Below are positions 28,301 through 41,736 of a stretch of DNA of 64,000 nt, one piece after another (positions within the stretch are counted from its first letter, which is position 1; every line of letters begins with the position of its first letter). This stretch comes from Xiphophorus maculatus (Eukaryota; Chordata; Actinopteri; Cyprinodontiformes; Poeciliidae): assembly GCF_002775205.1 (NCBI RefSeq), contig NC_036457.1, forward strand, positions 7,642,024 to 7,706,023, written 5' to 3'. Under the pieces are notes generated by a model, which saw only the letters and a program-made list of their open reading frames with translations, was not told the origin of the DNA and searched no databases. The position numbers were made by a program, and so were the translations under genes.

Positions 28301-29641
28301 AAATCATTATTTCATGAGTATAAAACTTTCGGAAAATACATTTCCATACAGCTCTGGAGAAATCACACACTGCACTAGGCAAATGACTGAAGCTCTTGAC
28401 TACATCCATTTGTATTTGTTTTCATCTATTTGCCTGTTTTCAAATTAAATTACCCCATCTTAGGCGTTTACTTGAGATCTGCATGGCTGCAGAAAAACAT
28501 CTGAGCTGAATGTGGGAACACCAGATGGATCACAGGAAAATTTGGCACCAATAAAACACATAGAAGCTGTTTGAGAAGAGAAGCCGAGCAGACTGCAATG
28601 ACCTGATTCTCTTATTGAAGATCTCCTGCAATTTATTTAGGTCAAGTTGTGCTAAAACTCATGTAGTCTGACTGATGAATTTAATAAGGAAGATGTTGAC
28701 GTTCGATGTTGAGCTGAAATAGGAAAAGATTAATTGGAATCAGTATTTGATAGGATCTTATAGTAGGATTTACTAACTTCTCTTCTTGTTTATACTTAAT
28801 ATTCCAGTGAGCTGTGATAATATAACTCTCAATGACTTGTTGGCAAATTGTGTAGCAGTAAAACACACAACATGTCACAAAATTCAGGTTACTCATTGCA
28901 ATTTTCAGCAAGATTTGCACAATTACATAATGTGGAGCCTATATGATGCATTGAAATCTTGGATTTTATCTTAACGTTATAGTTCCCATAAAATATATCA
29001 TGGACAAATACCTAATAGGACCCCTTGCAACTCAAAAACTTCATAATCTTCGTCACAATTTATTAAAATTGCTAAATTATGCAAAACTTTAGCTAAAGCC
29101 AATTGAGCAGCTCAATTATTGGGCCTCTTGTGATGTCACCGACCCAAATAGACGAATAAAAATTTTTCCATGTTTCTGCTTAGAAAAAGTTTACATTTTG
29201 CAAAACCCTGCAGTGGAAAGCCATACCTTAATTGCTTAGCCGTGAATTTATTGTCAGTGTACACTTGTTAGTGAGAAAAACACAAAAGCTGAATAACATC
29301 TTTAATACGTTTTTTCCACGTTTTTCATTTGCAAGTGCAAGCTTTTCAACGTGTGTAAATGTTTTCCCACATATTTGGAGGCTCCAACATTCACCTAAAC
29401 AACATCTATTATCTCGAACACCATAAATACAGTAATTAATGATAAAATATTTAACCAAAAATATGCACAACATCGTTAAACAGCGTACATGTTACGACGC
29501 CTCCTTATTTATTCATATTTGTTGTTGAAAAACACATCCTTAACTTGAGACAGCTCAACTTATCCACACCTAAAACACAGCTCAGCAGGTCTTGCGCGTC
29601 TGAAATAAAAAAAGAGGTTACCTCCACGAGAAAGAAGGCAT
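25397..29641 (-). CDS. slc35b2: Adenosine 3'-phospho 5'-phosphosulfate transporter 1 (PAPST1)
   Basis: SLC35B2 carries the sulfate donor PAPS from cytosol into the Golgi lumen, feeding sulfation of proteoglycans and tyrosines. Coding exons in transcript order: 29641-29622, 27078-26891, 26800-26640 and 26323-25397, phases matching, 431 residues (human 432 as I remember it). Exon 1 encodes only MPSFSW plus two bases. Joined to exon 2 it reads [20 protein letters not shown], a signal-peptide-like start, followed by VWFFRFLVN as in the family. The last exon contains most membrane segments and the family stretches [45 protein letters not shown] and [20 protein letters not shown], and ends in PQKV. 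An alternative acceptor at 27038 would break phase with exon 1, which supports the chosen acceptor at 27079. The 2.5 kb intron 1 contains a small Tc1 fragment. Confidence 0.95.
27240..27330 (+). mobile_element. Small Tc1-type transposase fragment in slc35b2 intron 1
   Basis: The words AGCATAGTGGTGGCAGTATT and ATGCTGCAGGGCTATTTC decode to the [12 protein letters not shown] region found between the first and second catalytic Asp of Tc1-type transposases. No ends are visible. It is a short fossil in antisense to slc35b2. Confidence 0.5.
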
Positions 29642-29720
29642 TTTTTCCCCACTCTCAGTGGCCCCACACCCGGCTCTCAAACGTCTTCGCGGTGACGCAG
29701 CATGAAGCCACTCCGGTGGG
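29622..29720 (-). promoter_or_regulatory. slc35b2: slc35b2 exon 1 and probable promoter-proximal region
   Basis: The start codon lies at 29641-29639, in the context GGAAAAAATGCC, and the donor after TGGAG is GTAACC. Upstream sequence to about 29720 has clustered CpGs (CGCGAAGACG and similar) in an otherwise AT-rich setting, suggesting a CpG-type promoter. No TATA box was seen and the start site is not resolved. Confidence 0.45.
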
Positions 29721-29949
29721 ATAAGACGAGATGTTTTAAAATGTTAGGACCTGTGTCACTGCTCCCTGAATATCCGCCTTTAAGCCAGTTTTTTCCACTT
29801 ATCATCTGAAGATGATGTGTACACTTCAACAGGAAAGCCTCCCTTCTTTTTTTTTTTAATGTACACCAGTAGGATGCCGGAGGTTGAAAACGTCCCCATC
29901 CCGCCGACACTGCATCCTGTTGGCCGGGAGAAGGTACTGCAAGCCAAAC

Positions 29950-32740
29950 TCATGTATTCAACAATAGTAATGTCAGAAAAACTGTAAATGTAAGGAGTAC
30001 AAGAAGGTTAATAATAAATAAATAATAAATAAATATATATATATTATTATATACATTTTTTTAAATAATATTTTAATGTGTACTTTTGTAATTTTAGGTT
30101 TTTGGTCCATTTTCTAGGAAAAACGTTTACTGTATTACTGTAGCTATTAAGTATTCCTGGAGCTAACTGTTAAAATTAGAAATTTTAGTGTCGGTTACTG
30201 GGACTTCATATGGTACATAAGTACCAAGTACCAAATGGGTGCAGCCTTTTTTTGAATGTTTGCTTACAATAACCAATCTGAAAAGTTCAGAGTATGTAGG
30301 TACTCCTCTCACTTAATACATTTTTAGAAATGTGTTTTGCTGAAATTATAGTTGCAAGTCATTGAGGGGATAACTGTAAGCTTTTCATGTCTAGTAATTC
30401 AAAATGCTGTTCCTTATTCTCTGTGAAATAGCCCAAGTTCAATAAGATTGGGTGGATAGTAAGGGATAGATAGACAACAATTTTGAAGTCTCGCCACACT
30501 TTTACTGAAGAATTTTAAAATGTCAAGATGCTTTGATTTAAACTGTTCCATTGTAGCCATGGTTGTGTGCTTGATGTTGTCATACAGGAAGATGAACTTA
30601 TGCCCCAGTTTCAAGTCTATGCAGCCTCTAACGGGTTTTACAGTATTGCGTTGCTCCATTCATCTTATTTTTAGATTTTGTTTACCTTTGTTTTCTTTAA
30701 CACACTGATTTGACTTTTTTTTTTAAATTCTTTATCCACAATTTACAGAATTGGGAAAACACTGTAATGTCATTAAATCCAACCTTTCAGACTAATTTAA
30801 CACGATACATCACCTTTGTTTATATTACATATTCTGTCTATTCATGAGTGAAGAGATCTATAAGATCTTCATATCTTATTTATCTTCTTGTAACTCACGC
30901 ACTCTCTTCCTGTCTGACTTTTCTGTTATGCTCAGCAGGGGTTTTACACCTCCTAAGGTTAGAGCTTAATGTAAGACTGCATACACCTCAGTAGAGCTCA
31001 CAGCGGAACATTTTCCATGGAGCAAATTAAAAGAGAATATTGAGGGTGGTGCGCAGAAGGTAGAGAGGTCAAACAGTAGGAGGAGATAAAGAAGGGTAGG
31101 TATGATTACTCAACCATGACCTAGTGAAGTGCCAGATTTTTCCACTGCAAATCAGAAAGCCTCACTGAGCTAACCTAGAATATCAAATACAAAGAGCCAG
31201 ACTCATGCGCTACTAAACTGTGTAAACAATTTCATTCTTATGTCAAAGTGAAAGATGTGGGAACCTTTTGTATCACAGTTTGCAGAAAACTCATACTGTG
31301 GCATTTCTGCCAGTCAAAAGTTATTTTGCGCAGTAAAACTGATCCCTTGGTTCTTTTCTAACAAATGGTGACATCAGCAGTAATGTACAAGATACCAAAG
31401 AGTAATTTCAAGTTTAAGGTCCCTTCCAAAAAGTATTCACAACCCTTTATATCTTTCACATTTTTGCACAATCAACAAGTCCTTCTCTCCTTCATCTTTG
31501 TTTTTATACTTCAAAATTGTGCACTATTTTGTGCTGGCATATCACAAAAAATACATTAAAATTCAAGACTGAAATCTAATAAAATGTGAAAAAGAACAAA
31601 ATTGTGAATAATTTAGCAAAAAATTGTTAAAAAGGCATATTTTTAATCAGCATTTTCCCCATAGTTGAATTCTCTGCATATTTTAATATGGCTTTATTTT
31701 ATCTAAAATATCTTTAGAGCTTTGAAAGTTCTGCACAATATAACTATTAGCTCCAGTGGCATGCAATGCAGCATTAAATGATGTGTGGCTTGTTCGTAGA
31801 AACAAATTACACACTAAATTAATTATTTGTGGAGATTTTTAGTGTAAATATTTGAGAATTGGTCAAACATCCTCTCACGTCAGTAGCTGTATGAACTGAA
31901 GCGTTTAGTGCAGTAAGCAAAATATTTTCTAACAAAATTCCTGAACTTCTGAGTAAAGCTAGTTTTTTTAAAATGTTTTTTTTTGCTATGCTTTCTATAG
32001 AAAACCACACAATGCTTAGAGCCTCTTTCCTGCAGGTCTTTACCAGAATGACCAACAAAGACACAAAACACAAATAGCTTTAGTTTCCCAGGTCACAGTT
32101 GAATAGGGAAGTAGGTACAGTTGCATAACAGTGTGTTCCAGCTGTTTACACAAGTATAATCATTTTGTACTGGTCTGAATTTACCAGAATTTCTGCACAC
32201 GAGCCTGCTTGCAACGCAGATTACCTGGGTATCATCACATGCAAGAGAGTCTTTGTGTCAAAAAGCCCTCCATGTGAACCAGTTTTGCTGCTGGCGTGTT
32301 TACAAATGAGATCCAGTGGGGTGGAATTTCCAACCGCCCTGTGTTCATTGTATTGTAAATGCAATAAGGAAGAAGACACTTACAGTAAAACAAAAGTTAC
32401 ACCTTGCAGGGGCAGGTGACAGGAAACGAAAAAAGAACTTTGTCATGAGGGTAAACCGTGCAAACTGAATACAATCATAAATGTTGACCTAAAGTGAATG
32501 TTTTATATAATTAAAAATGAGCTTTGGTCTTTAAATCATCTCCACTCAAATTATTTCTATTTTTCAAACAGGCTCTTGCGTGCATGCCTGAATTGGTTTT
32601 AAGGATACTTGAGTAAACCTGGACTTTCCACCGTAGAGCAGCTAATTCGAGTTAGGGTGTGCACCAACAAAAGCGGTGCCAAAACACATTAATGAGAATC
32701 AAAACTTCCTTTTCCCAGAAAAAGAACACACACATGAAAT
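29950..32740. other. Spacer between slc35b2 and nfkbie
   Basis: AT-rich spacer of about 2.8 kb. It contains an A/T microsatellite-like stretch near 30010-30065 and a repeat fragment at 31415-31640. No coding sequence was recognised. Confidence 0.5.
31415..31640 (+). mobile_element. Interspersed repeat fragment (AAAAAGTATTCACAACCC type)
   Basis: The start CCCTTCCAAAAAGTATTCAC and later ATATCACAAAAAATACATTA and AAAATGTGAAAAAG words resemble the noncoding parts of Tc1-family fish repeats of the same general type as those at 54775-55165 and 60098-60245. It has no coding capacity, and boundaries are approximate. Confidence 0.45.
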
Positions 32741-32752
32741 GTTGTTTTAACT

Positions 32753-32758
32753 TTTATT
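32753..32758 (-). terminator. nfkbie: Candidate nfkbie polyadenylation signal
   Basis: This is AATAAA on the minus strand, about 685 bp downstream of the nfkbie stop. The 3' UTR would span roughly 32740-33442. Other weak signals occur nearby. Confidence 0.4.
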
Positions 32759-33442
32759 ACAAAATAAATGAACTGCTCGTTGCAGCAAGAGAGGCCAGTG
32801 TAATTACATGCAAAAGAACATCTGCGGCTTTCTGCAGACAAAGAGTACAAGAAGAGATAAATAGATACTTTGTCCTACATCACAAAGCAGCAAACCTTAA
32901 AAAAAAAAAAAGAAACATTAAGCTGCGTTTTATTTTTTAATATATTACATTTTTTATACTGGCTATCAGTTTGCTGTCATAAGCAGGGGTGCAATTAGTT
33001 TGCAGAAAGGTAAATTTTGCAATTTAAAGGAAACCAAAATATCATCTGCTTACGAATGCATTCTCTAAAAACCAAACATGAAACATGAACACAGACTGCC
33101 TTTAAAATGAACTAAAACAATTTCCATTTGTAGAAGAGGTAGCATTTTTGGGGTCACCTACGTTGATAGTTTGGCACTTGCATCGGGGCACATTTTGAAG
33201 TTGAGAACAACACATCCTGATCCTGTTTTTGTAAATCAGTGTTCAGTTTAAGCGGAATCGCTCCATTTCCCATCAGAAGAGCAGACTAATATGGTGCACA
33301 TTTCTCACTAGATATTAGAGTCAACTACGTATAAAGCCACTATTTTATAAACAACTTAGTTAAAAAACTTTAATTATTTAAATCAAAAAGTTCCAGCTGC
33401 ATTCAGGCTCCAGGTGTGCTATACTCCATCATCTGGCAGTGT

Positions 33443-36400
33443 TCAAAACGTCACCACCGACCTTCCGGAGATATGGATGTCATCAAATGGAAACAGCGCC
33501 AGAATCTAGAAGAAAAACAGAAATAAGTGTCAAAATAACCTCAACTGAGATTAAATGCATTTTTTTCTTCCTAAAGACATGTAGTTTGACAAAAAGTAAA
33601 AACACAGAAGTACTAAGTCTTCAGTACATAAAGTTGCTAAAATGTTTTAGACTGTATACATTTCAGCTGCCTGTTTAATCAGCCTTTTCTCGTAATAGTA
33701 GATGCACGCGATGCTGGGATCAGATATCTGCGGGAGTCGGTTAGCGGACTCTTCATTTTTCTTGACACTGTGTGTAGTTTTTATGACTCTGACTTTGTTT
33801 TCAGGTTTGCTTGAAAGCTTGTCTGCAAACCAGCTCACTCATCACCCTGTGCAAACACAGAGACATTTCTTCTGTCTTCTGTCAATTTAAAGGCTTTGAA
33901 AAGTTGTGCAATATTCAAAAAACCCGAGATGAAGTAACTTACAATGATATATAAAAACTGCTTTGCTAGAGTGACTGAGGCTTTCAGATTTAAAGACAAA
34001 GAGAATTAAACTGTTGAATGAAAACAAATATGTGAACAAATAAAGAATTGAAAAGTAAACTGGGAATTTTACAAATTACAAGTACAATGATCCTGGGATT
34101 TAAGAGGAATATTTTTCATTCAATAATAAATCATCTTAGGGCTTCAGAGTTACCATGGAAAAACTGCACCAGATTCAGAGATGTACAGTACCCTAAACAA
34201 TTATTTTTGAAAAATCTGCAAATAGCTGATTTAAATATATGTAGAAATTTCCAACCAATTAAGGAAGTCATGAAATACAAATGAAAAGTTTTTTGACGAT
34301 TTAAAGAAAGAAAAGTTAAATTGAAAAAAAGCAATCAAGCTACATTTATTTTATAAGAATTGAAAGGACTATCAATAAAATGATTTCCCTCCATCAAATT
34401 AAAAGGTTTAATTTAAAAACAACTTGTTTTTGGGAATTTTAACCACTAGATTAAATATCCCAAAAAAGTGTTCTTGTCACCTGGTGAGTGTTTTTAGACA
34501 AATCTCTGACATATGTCGCATAAACAAAACCTAGATTTTAAATTCTGGTACCTATTATTTCTAACATTACCAAAAACAATCAACACCAGCTGCTTACATC
34601 ATTGTTTCCGTCGGCCAGATCCAGCGCCGTCTCGTCTTCCATGTTTCGCAGCATTTTGTCGGCGCCGTACTGGCAGAGGAGGTCGGCGATTCGCGCGTCT
34701 TGTCTGCCTACGGCGAGGTGCAGCGGCGTGCAGCCGTTAAACATGGGAGCGTCCACGTTGGCCCCCTCCTTAAGCAGCAGCTTCACCGATGTCATGTCGT
34801 GCAGCTCGACGGCGAGGTGGAGAGCTGTTTTGCCGGCAGTTCCCTCCTGCGTGGGGTGAAATTAGCAAACTAAATCAAAACAGTGATTTAAAGTGTAAAA
34901 AGCTTTAAACGTGTTTGCTTGAAATTAAGAAGGACGAGTCTAGAAATTACAGCGTATGTAACAGTTTTAGTTAGTTTCTGAATGTGAGGCAGAGCGGCAT
35001 ATTGGGACGGTGATTTAAACTGAGAGGAATGTCTGTGGTGGTTCTAAGATCAACAGCCATGTTCCCTTCCATCAATAGAAAGTTAAGAGCGGCAGGCGGC
35101 CAGCCTAATCATATCTCAAATCTAATTATGTCTCCCTGAATCCTGCAGGAAGCCCTGAGCTCAGCTCGTATCACTATCAACATAGGACAGGTGCAGCAGA
35201 TTTATAAACGGGAACACAAAGTACGCTAACATGCAGTAAACAAGGCGGGAGAAACCGACAAATGGGACAAATATTATCAGGAGAATTCATGGTTTTAAAA
35301 CGGCTGCAAAAGCCATTCTTTCACCTAGTTTACTGTTCATGTACAATATTTGCAAACATCAGGGAGGATTTGGTGTCAGTTTCCTGCAGGTGGACAATTA
35401 ATTAATTAATTAATAATTTGTTAGTTTCAAACCAACTTTAAATACTGAATTGCAGAAAAACACCACAAGTTGCATCACAAATTCGCAGACTAACCTGGAT
35501 GTTAAGATCTGCTTTTTTTTTCATCAGGAGCTTCATGATATGATGCTGCTTGTTCAGTGCTGCCAGGTGAAGACAGGTAAGACCTGCCAGGAGGAAACCC
35601 ACTTATTTAAAGCTTTCAGTATGAGGCATAAAAACAACAATAAGTGATGACTAACAAGAAAATGAATTGATTTTATTTTGGATTGATTACATGTTTAAAA
35701 TATTGCGCTAAAATTTCTTGAAGCTACTCCCAAATATGATCCCCATTAAAAAACAAAACATGCAGTTTTCAGAGGAGGAGACATGATAACAGCTTTTGTC
35801 TAGGAGTTGGTATTTATCTTATCGCTTATCATTTATTGTGAATAATTTTTTATTTTTGATCTAATCTTGTCATGATAACATTCAATTATTGATGGTAAAT
35901 AAACATTTTTTTTTAAAACTCAGTGTGATCGCTCTGTTTCTCAGTTCCACGAGAGCATCAATAAATTAAAAAAAAATCACAAAATGGAGTTACTGTGTGA
36001 TATAAATCCCAATTTAAGAAAAAAATTCAATGTTTCTCAAGAACAATATTTATGTTTGTGGTGCTATGAATGCTGTGCGATGCAGGGACAGCCATAGAGT
36101 TACCTAAAAAATAAGTAACAAATCGTTATCTTTATCATTAACAAAATAGTACCACAAAATATCACAATAAAATTCTGAGTCCATATTGCCCACCCCTACT
36201 TTTGTCTCCATTTTACACACACACAAAAATTACACATTAACAGCACAATAATCTGTCTTACCTCTCCAGTTCTGGGTCTGCAGAACAGGCGTCAGTGAGC
36301 TCGGAGGAAGGTCTCTGGTCATTTCTGTTACACACTCTTGTTGCCCGTGCTGGCACGCCACGTGGAGCGGCGTGTTCCCGTCCTGGTCCTGCAGCTCCAG

Positions 36401-39400
36401 GCTGGCCCCCTTCTTCATCAGGGTCGACACAACTTGCGTCAGGTCCAGGTAGGTGGCCAGGTGCAGCGGGCTCTGAGCGTCACCAGCAAATAAGGATGGA
36501 GTTAAAAACACATTTGTCTCTTAATACCTTACATTTATTAGTGATGCTATAAGGTATCAACTTTGATCAGTGAATGCACCATAGCCAGAGGTGGGCAGAG
36601 TAGCCAAAAAATTTTACTCAAGTAAGAGTAGCTCTACTGCAACATATTTTTACTTAAGTAAAAGTAAAAATACTTAAGTAATGGATGCTCTACTCAAAGT
36701 GGGTAGAGCATCCAGACATTTTACTCAAATAGGAGTAGCAATACTTCAAGACAACACTCAAGTTAAAGCAAAATGTGCAATGTAGTAAAACTACTTAGAA
36801 AGGTAATTATTTTTCAAAAAACTACAAGAAAAAGCAACTAGTTACTACCCAACTCCAACAGTAAAGACACGTTTGTGGCTGCTTGAGAGAGGGAGAGAGC
36901 AAGACTTTCCGCAAATAACAGGAAGGCTAAAAGCAGTGCAGGGAATTCTGTTCAATTCTTTTGAGCTTTCATCACATTTTAAAGCATGGTGGGTTTGGTA
37001 CTGTTAGCAGTCTTTTGGGAATCTTAAAGTTTTCAGCAGTACACATATTGAGATGGCAGTAACACTCTGTTCTTTGTTTTAAAGTAATAAAACTCTGTGC
37101 AGCAATTACTCTCCCATGCACACAACATGTTATCTGTTCCTAATAAAAATTAACTAAAGCATGAAATGCTAGAAAATACTTTTTCCAATGCTGTCCTTAT
37201 ATATATATTTTTTATAAAATAGTGTTTAGAAAAAGTTAGGAAATCAGCATTTGTTTGGCACATCTCTATTTTTTTTCATCCACAAAGAACAAAAACAGAA
37301 TATTTCCTGGTTGCATCTTCTCAAATATCAGGTCTGTTGATTTCTAACATTTAAATTTAAACAACTCGAGTGTGTCTGCTACCAAGATTTCAAAAGAATG
37401 CCTTTAACCAACTACAGAGAGCAGGCCTGTACCTGTTTACACACCTCATCAAAGACAACCACAAAAAAAAGCAGCTCCAGCTGAGAAAGTGAGAGTGTAG
37501 CTTTCGTTCCAAATCAAACAAGAATTCCTGCTGTGCAGCTTTCTGGCCCACGGAAGTTAAAGCAAATGCAGTAAATGATTAGCCTGCCTCCATTGAATTT
37601 ACACAGAATTTGCAGAAAACCTTAGGTTCGCATAAACTTCAAAAACAAGACCTTTTGTACGTGGATCTCTGCATGTCAACTCAAGCATAATTTTTATCTG
37701 TCTTATAATGACTGTTGAGAGGAAATTATGCAACTGAGGAGTGCAGCGCAAACTGAGTCAACATATGAAGTGCTGACTCTTTATTTTCAAATGTTTCCAA
37801 CTGACAGCTCTTGTCAGCCTGCTCCGCGTTTGAGGCTCTAGATCCGACTTCCTGAAGGCCTGGAACAATTCCTCCACCCACATCCACACAAGGATACACT
37901 CCAACCAGCTCCCTGTGGTTCTATTTCTACACAAGGTAGAGGAGGGGAGTTTCCATTCAAAGTCCCTTATGAGCTAACGCTGGAGCCACCCACAGTGACG
38001 TCCCCAAGAGGGGACGGGCTGTGCATAAGGAGGAAGAAAACTTCTCTGGAAGTACACGGGATATAAATATTACCTCTGCTTCTGCATTCAAGGTACTGGA
38101 AATGAGGAAGTAACATTGGGGAGAAAATTCCTAGCGGAAGCTGCCATTTGCTGATCGACCAACCTGATATAAATTGTTCTGGATGTCCAGGGCTTCTTTA
38201 GGGAACAGCTGTATCAACTCTTGAGAGATGAATATATCCTCATGGATGATCGCTAGGTGGAGGATTCTAAAGGAGAGACACAAAGACGAACATATTTACA
38301 TTTATGTTACAATGAAAATGTCACATTTAGCAATATTTCGCTATAATTGGGTAGACAAAAAGTCAGCACTTCAACAAAATGTTGCATCACAATTTTCCTC
38401 AGTACTCATCTCAAGACAGTAACACTTTGTGGGCCGTATGGCAAAACTGAGTGATCGGGATGTTGTGCAACACAGAGAAAATTCTCAAGAACATCTTGCA
38501 TCAGGTTGATACTGCAAAAGGAGGATAGTGATTTCAACCTGCAAGACTAGGGTATGATTTTGGGAAATGTTTCCGTCAATGTGAACGGCAAAACAAAGCA
38601 AAAGCACTCTAACCTCAAGGCCTGCGTGGGAAGTTGTAGCAAACAAATGCAAGCACAAAGCAGGAAATGGAACAGAGCTTTGGTGCTTAATTTAGACCGA
38701 CTGAGAACAACACAACGAGGGCCTCGGAGAAACATCTCAGCATATTCAGAGGAAGGCCTGACTTCCACGTTTTACGTGTGCAAATGTGCAAATTCAAGAA
38801 AACGCACACTAATTCAGAGCCACCAAAACATTACGCTCTGAGATGAAGTGTTACCACAGTGTGATGTCAAAGTCTGACAGTTCTCGCTGCAGACTAAATG
38901 TCAAGCAACCAACCAGAAGTCGGACACCGATTCAGAGGCAGACAGAGTGGGATCAAAAGTTCCCACAATATGTCGCTGCACAGACTTCTCATTCAGCTTT
39001 CTGCGCTGAAAGAGGCATGCAAAAATGTCAACTTTGTCAAGTTACCCATCAGACAACGTGGTGAGACGTAAAGAAGACACTAAACTAAAGCACTAATCCT
39101 TTTCCACAAATTACAAAAAATAATCAGAGAAAAATTTTTCAGAAAATTAACAACTGTATGTTTATTTTACATTTAATATATGCTACTAGTGTATTATTCC
39201 AAGTTGAATGAAAAAGTATTTTATGAGATTGTACAAAAACATAGCTTAGTTTGTTTTACGATTCAAAATATTTCTTAAAATGTTGCAAAGTGTTCAAACC
39301 TTTAATAAAGTTAATTACTCTATATAGTGTGTGTTCTAATGCATTTTGATATTCAATATTTTTCCAATAAGACCCCTTTAACACACCCAGTCTTGTATAA

Positions 39401-41285
39401 TTGGTTACAAAACATTTTTTGAAACAAGCAAAAGTAATTTTTTTACTCAGATTTTTCTGTTTTTAACCAGAGATGCTAAATTTGAGATAGTTCAGGCTGA
39501 GGTTTATTAACTTTTGTCTTGAACTGAATTGCAATAATCTAATAAATACTATTAAAAAATATATTTTCTGAGATAATTATGGTAAGTTGCTGGATAATTT
39601 GGGGAAAATACGCAAATGTGAAAGCAAAACTCTGAAAACAAACTAAAAGTTACCTTGGAAAATTAAATGTTTCCAAACCTGTTTTTGCACATTTGCAATA
39701 AAACATTAATGCCGACAGATAAATGTGGGATTATCTGAAAGTACCTTTGAATGAACTGACTCATTCAAATGTTTGCAGACTAGTCAATGTGCCTCAAATA
39801 GAGCTCTATTAGCAATTTGGCATGAAAGGGACTTCCTGGTTTGGGTAAATCTTGAATGAATAAGACCTTAAAGAATCACACAGGGAAAAGCTAGAGTTTG
39901 CATGCTTCACTATCAGTGTAAATAGCCCAGTGTGGTGCGTTTCAGGTGTTTTTCCCTGTTCCCAGCAGGTATCTAAAGTTAGGGTGCGAGAATGAAACCA
40001 TATGGCTCTGGCAATCAGCAAACGGAAATCAAAAGAGGTCAGAGACACAACAACAGTTTCCGCAATTCTGCGACTGCATCACTCACTGGGCTGCATTGGT
40101 TGCAGGACTCGTTTGACACACTCTGTAGTCGAAACACACCTGAGTGGCAAAGGCAACACCGGTCTACTGAGGCTATATATGGAGGCTGAGGTGTCTAGAT
40201 TTGGTGAAAAAAAGGTGAGGTTTCGCCAAGTCAAACTGAGAACTTAAAAACGCTGCTCTGTCAAAACTGAGTTTTCTTTCTTTAAAGAAACATGCTCTGG
40301 TTAAAAATACACAAAAAGGTGTGATTTATGAGGAAAAATAATATCACATGCACATACTGTAGATACTGTCCTGTCAAACAAGTTTTCTCTGATCTAAACC
40401 AAGACTTTCAGCGACCTCTGCAACATGTGCTCTGCCTGTGATGCAGGGGAAGTCCAGGGCTATGTGTTTCACTTCTGTTTTCTGACTGACGCCTCCTAGC
40501 AGACTGTCCACATTCATGACATGGACAAAGTTCAATAAAAGCCTCCATGTTCACACTTTGAAATCCCCTTCAATACCAGTTATCATGGGAAAACCAAGCT
40601 TTTAGATTCACAGTAGTGAAAGAAATGCCACTTACCCTTAGATGGGTGTTTCAGGTTCTCAGATGAAATAAAAGCATCTACTCTGATATTCTACTTCTAT
40701 AGGGACTTTTTGCTCCAGCAAAAAAAAAAAAAAGGCAAATTAGAATAAATTAGTTCTAAGTGAAAAAATGTAAGATGGGAGTAACTGTTTTTTTAACATA
40801 AGAAAATATTTCCAATGCATACTCAAAACTGCATTTCTCAAGATATAAAGAGTTTGATTTTACTATTAGTAAAATAATTATTTTAGATAAATATAATCTA
40901 ATTTGACCATTTTAAGAGTACTTCTACAGAAAGTGGAGATATTGATTGTAAAAGGAAAGAAAACCTACGTGTCTCCATCTTCTGTAATAGTTGTGAGTAA
41001 ATTCTCTTGTTCAGAAAGTTCAGGCATCTTTGCTTGCATATCCTCGGCGTTGGAGATAGTGCAACCCTCTACGATGTCCGACAGGCTCTCCACCGTGAGG
41101 GACGAGGACGTGTAGGCTGAGTCCAGGCGCTCCTCCCCGGTGGAAAACTTGTCCCTCGGCCCGCTGAAATCGCTGCTCGGTTCCCGGGGCTCCTCCGAAG
41201 TTAGTATGGAGCCGTAAGACTCAATGCCCGAGTCCATGCGGATGTCCTCTTGCAGGTCCTCTTTGCCACAACCGTCGCTCGCCAT
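33443..41285 (-). CDS. nfkbie: NF-kappa-B inhibitor epsilon (I-kappa-B-epsilon)
   Basis: I-kappa-B-epsilon binds Rel/NF-kB dimers in the cytoplasm through ankyrin repeats and is destroyed after IKK phosphorylation. Exons in transcript order: 41285-40969, 38266-38164, 36472-36262, 35583-35495, 34846-34598 and 33505-33443, phase-compatible, 343 residues. The N terminus carries the phosphodegron DSGIES at residues 18-23. The LDSAYTSSSLT segment resembles the ADSTYGSSSLT stretch of human NFKBIE, and ITEDGDT leads into the repeats. Ankyrin motifs include TILHLAIIHED, SPLHLATYLDL, NTPLHVACQHG, LTCLHLAALNK, KTALHLAVELHD and CTPLHLAVGRQ. The last exon gives FPFDDIHISG, matching the human C-terminal LPFDDLKISG. 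It lies next to slc35b2 as in human, which supports epsilon over alpha or beta. Intron 2 holds a hAT-like repeat. Confidence 0.95.
36590..36850. mobile_element. hAT-like nonautonomous repeat in nfkbie intron 2
   Basis: It starts CAGAGGTGGGCAGAGTAGCC and is rich in ACTCAAGTAAGAGTA and ACTTAAGTAA words. Internally GGATGCTCTACTC and GTAGAGCATCC form an inverted pair around 36683-36712. This is a well-known fish repeat type with CAGAGGTGGG termini; the superfamily is given from memory. Limits are approximate. Confidence 0.55.
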
Positions 41286-41418
41286 GGTGAACTCTGGTGG
41301 CCTCCCTGGGTTTCCCCCGCTACAGCCTCCTTCCGTCCCGGATGATTTACAGTTTTCTAGCGGGTGTTGTAGCCGCTGGCTGCTCGGTGGTGAAACCCGT
41401 ACAGGCTACCTCCGCTCC

Positions 41419-41424
41419 TTTATA
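41419..41424 (-). promoter_or_regulatory. nfkbie: nfkbie TATA box
   Basis: TATAAA on the minus strand (in TTCTTATAAAGGAG) lies about 134 bp upstream of the start codon. This would place transcription start near 41390 and give a 5' UTR of roughly 100 nt. The flanks have clustered CpGs. Confidence 0.5.
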
Positions 41425-41726
41425 AGAACAGAGAAACGAGCCGCTAAGTCTCATTCCACTAACCGATATAAAGTACTTCCCCTTGGAGTAACAAACCCTC
41501 AAAACTAAGAGATTGTTTGCTTTTGTAACATAAAAATAAGAAGTATTAAACCATGACACGTTACTCTAAACTCGACGAAGACGGGTTTTAAAAAAAAACA
41601 AAAAACAAGCGAATAGTGGTGAAACGGCTCTGCTGCCGACTAGATATCCGGTAACAGCGTGAGCTCGAGGCGGAGAGCATATGAGCAATGAAAGGCGAGA
41701 ATTGGAAGAGCTGTTTTTGTCAACCG

Positions 41727-41736
41727 GGGGAATCCC
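41727..41736. promoter_or_regulatory. nfkbie: Consensus NF-kB (kappa-B) site upstream of nfkbie
   Basis: GGGGAATCCC fits GGGRNWYYCC exactly and sits in the near-palindrome GGGGGAATCCCC. It lies about 300 bp upstream of the nfkbie TATA box. I-kappa-B genes are classically induced by NF-kB as negative feedback, so the position makes biological sense. Binding is inferred. Confidence 0.55.
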
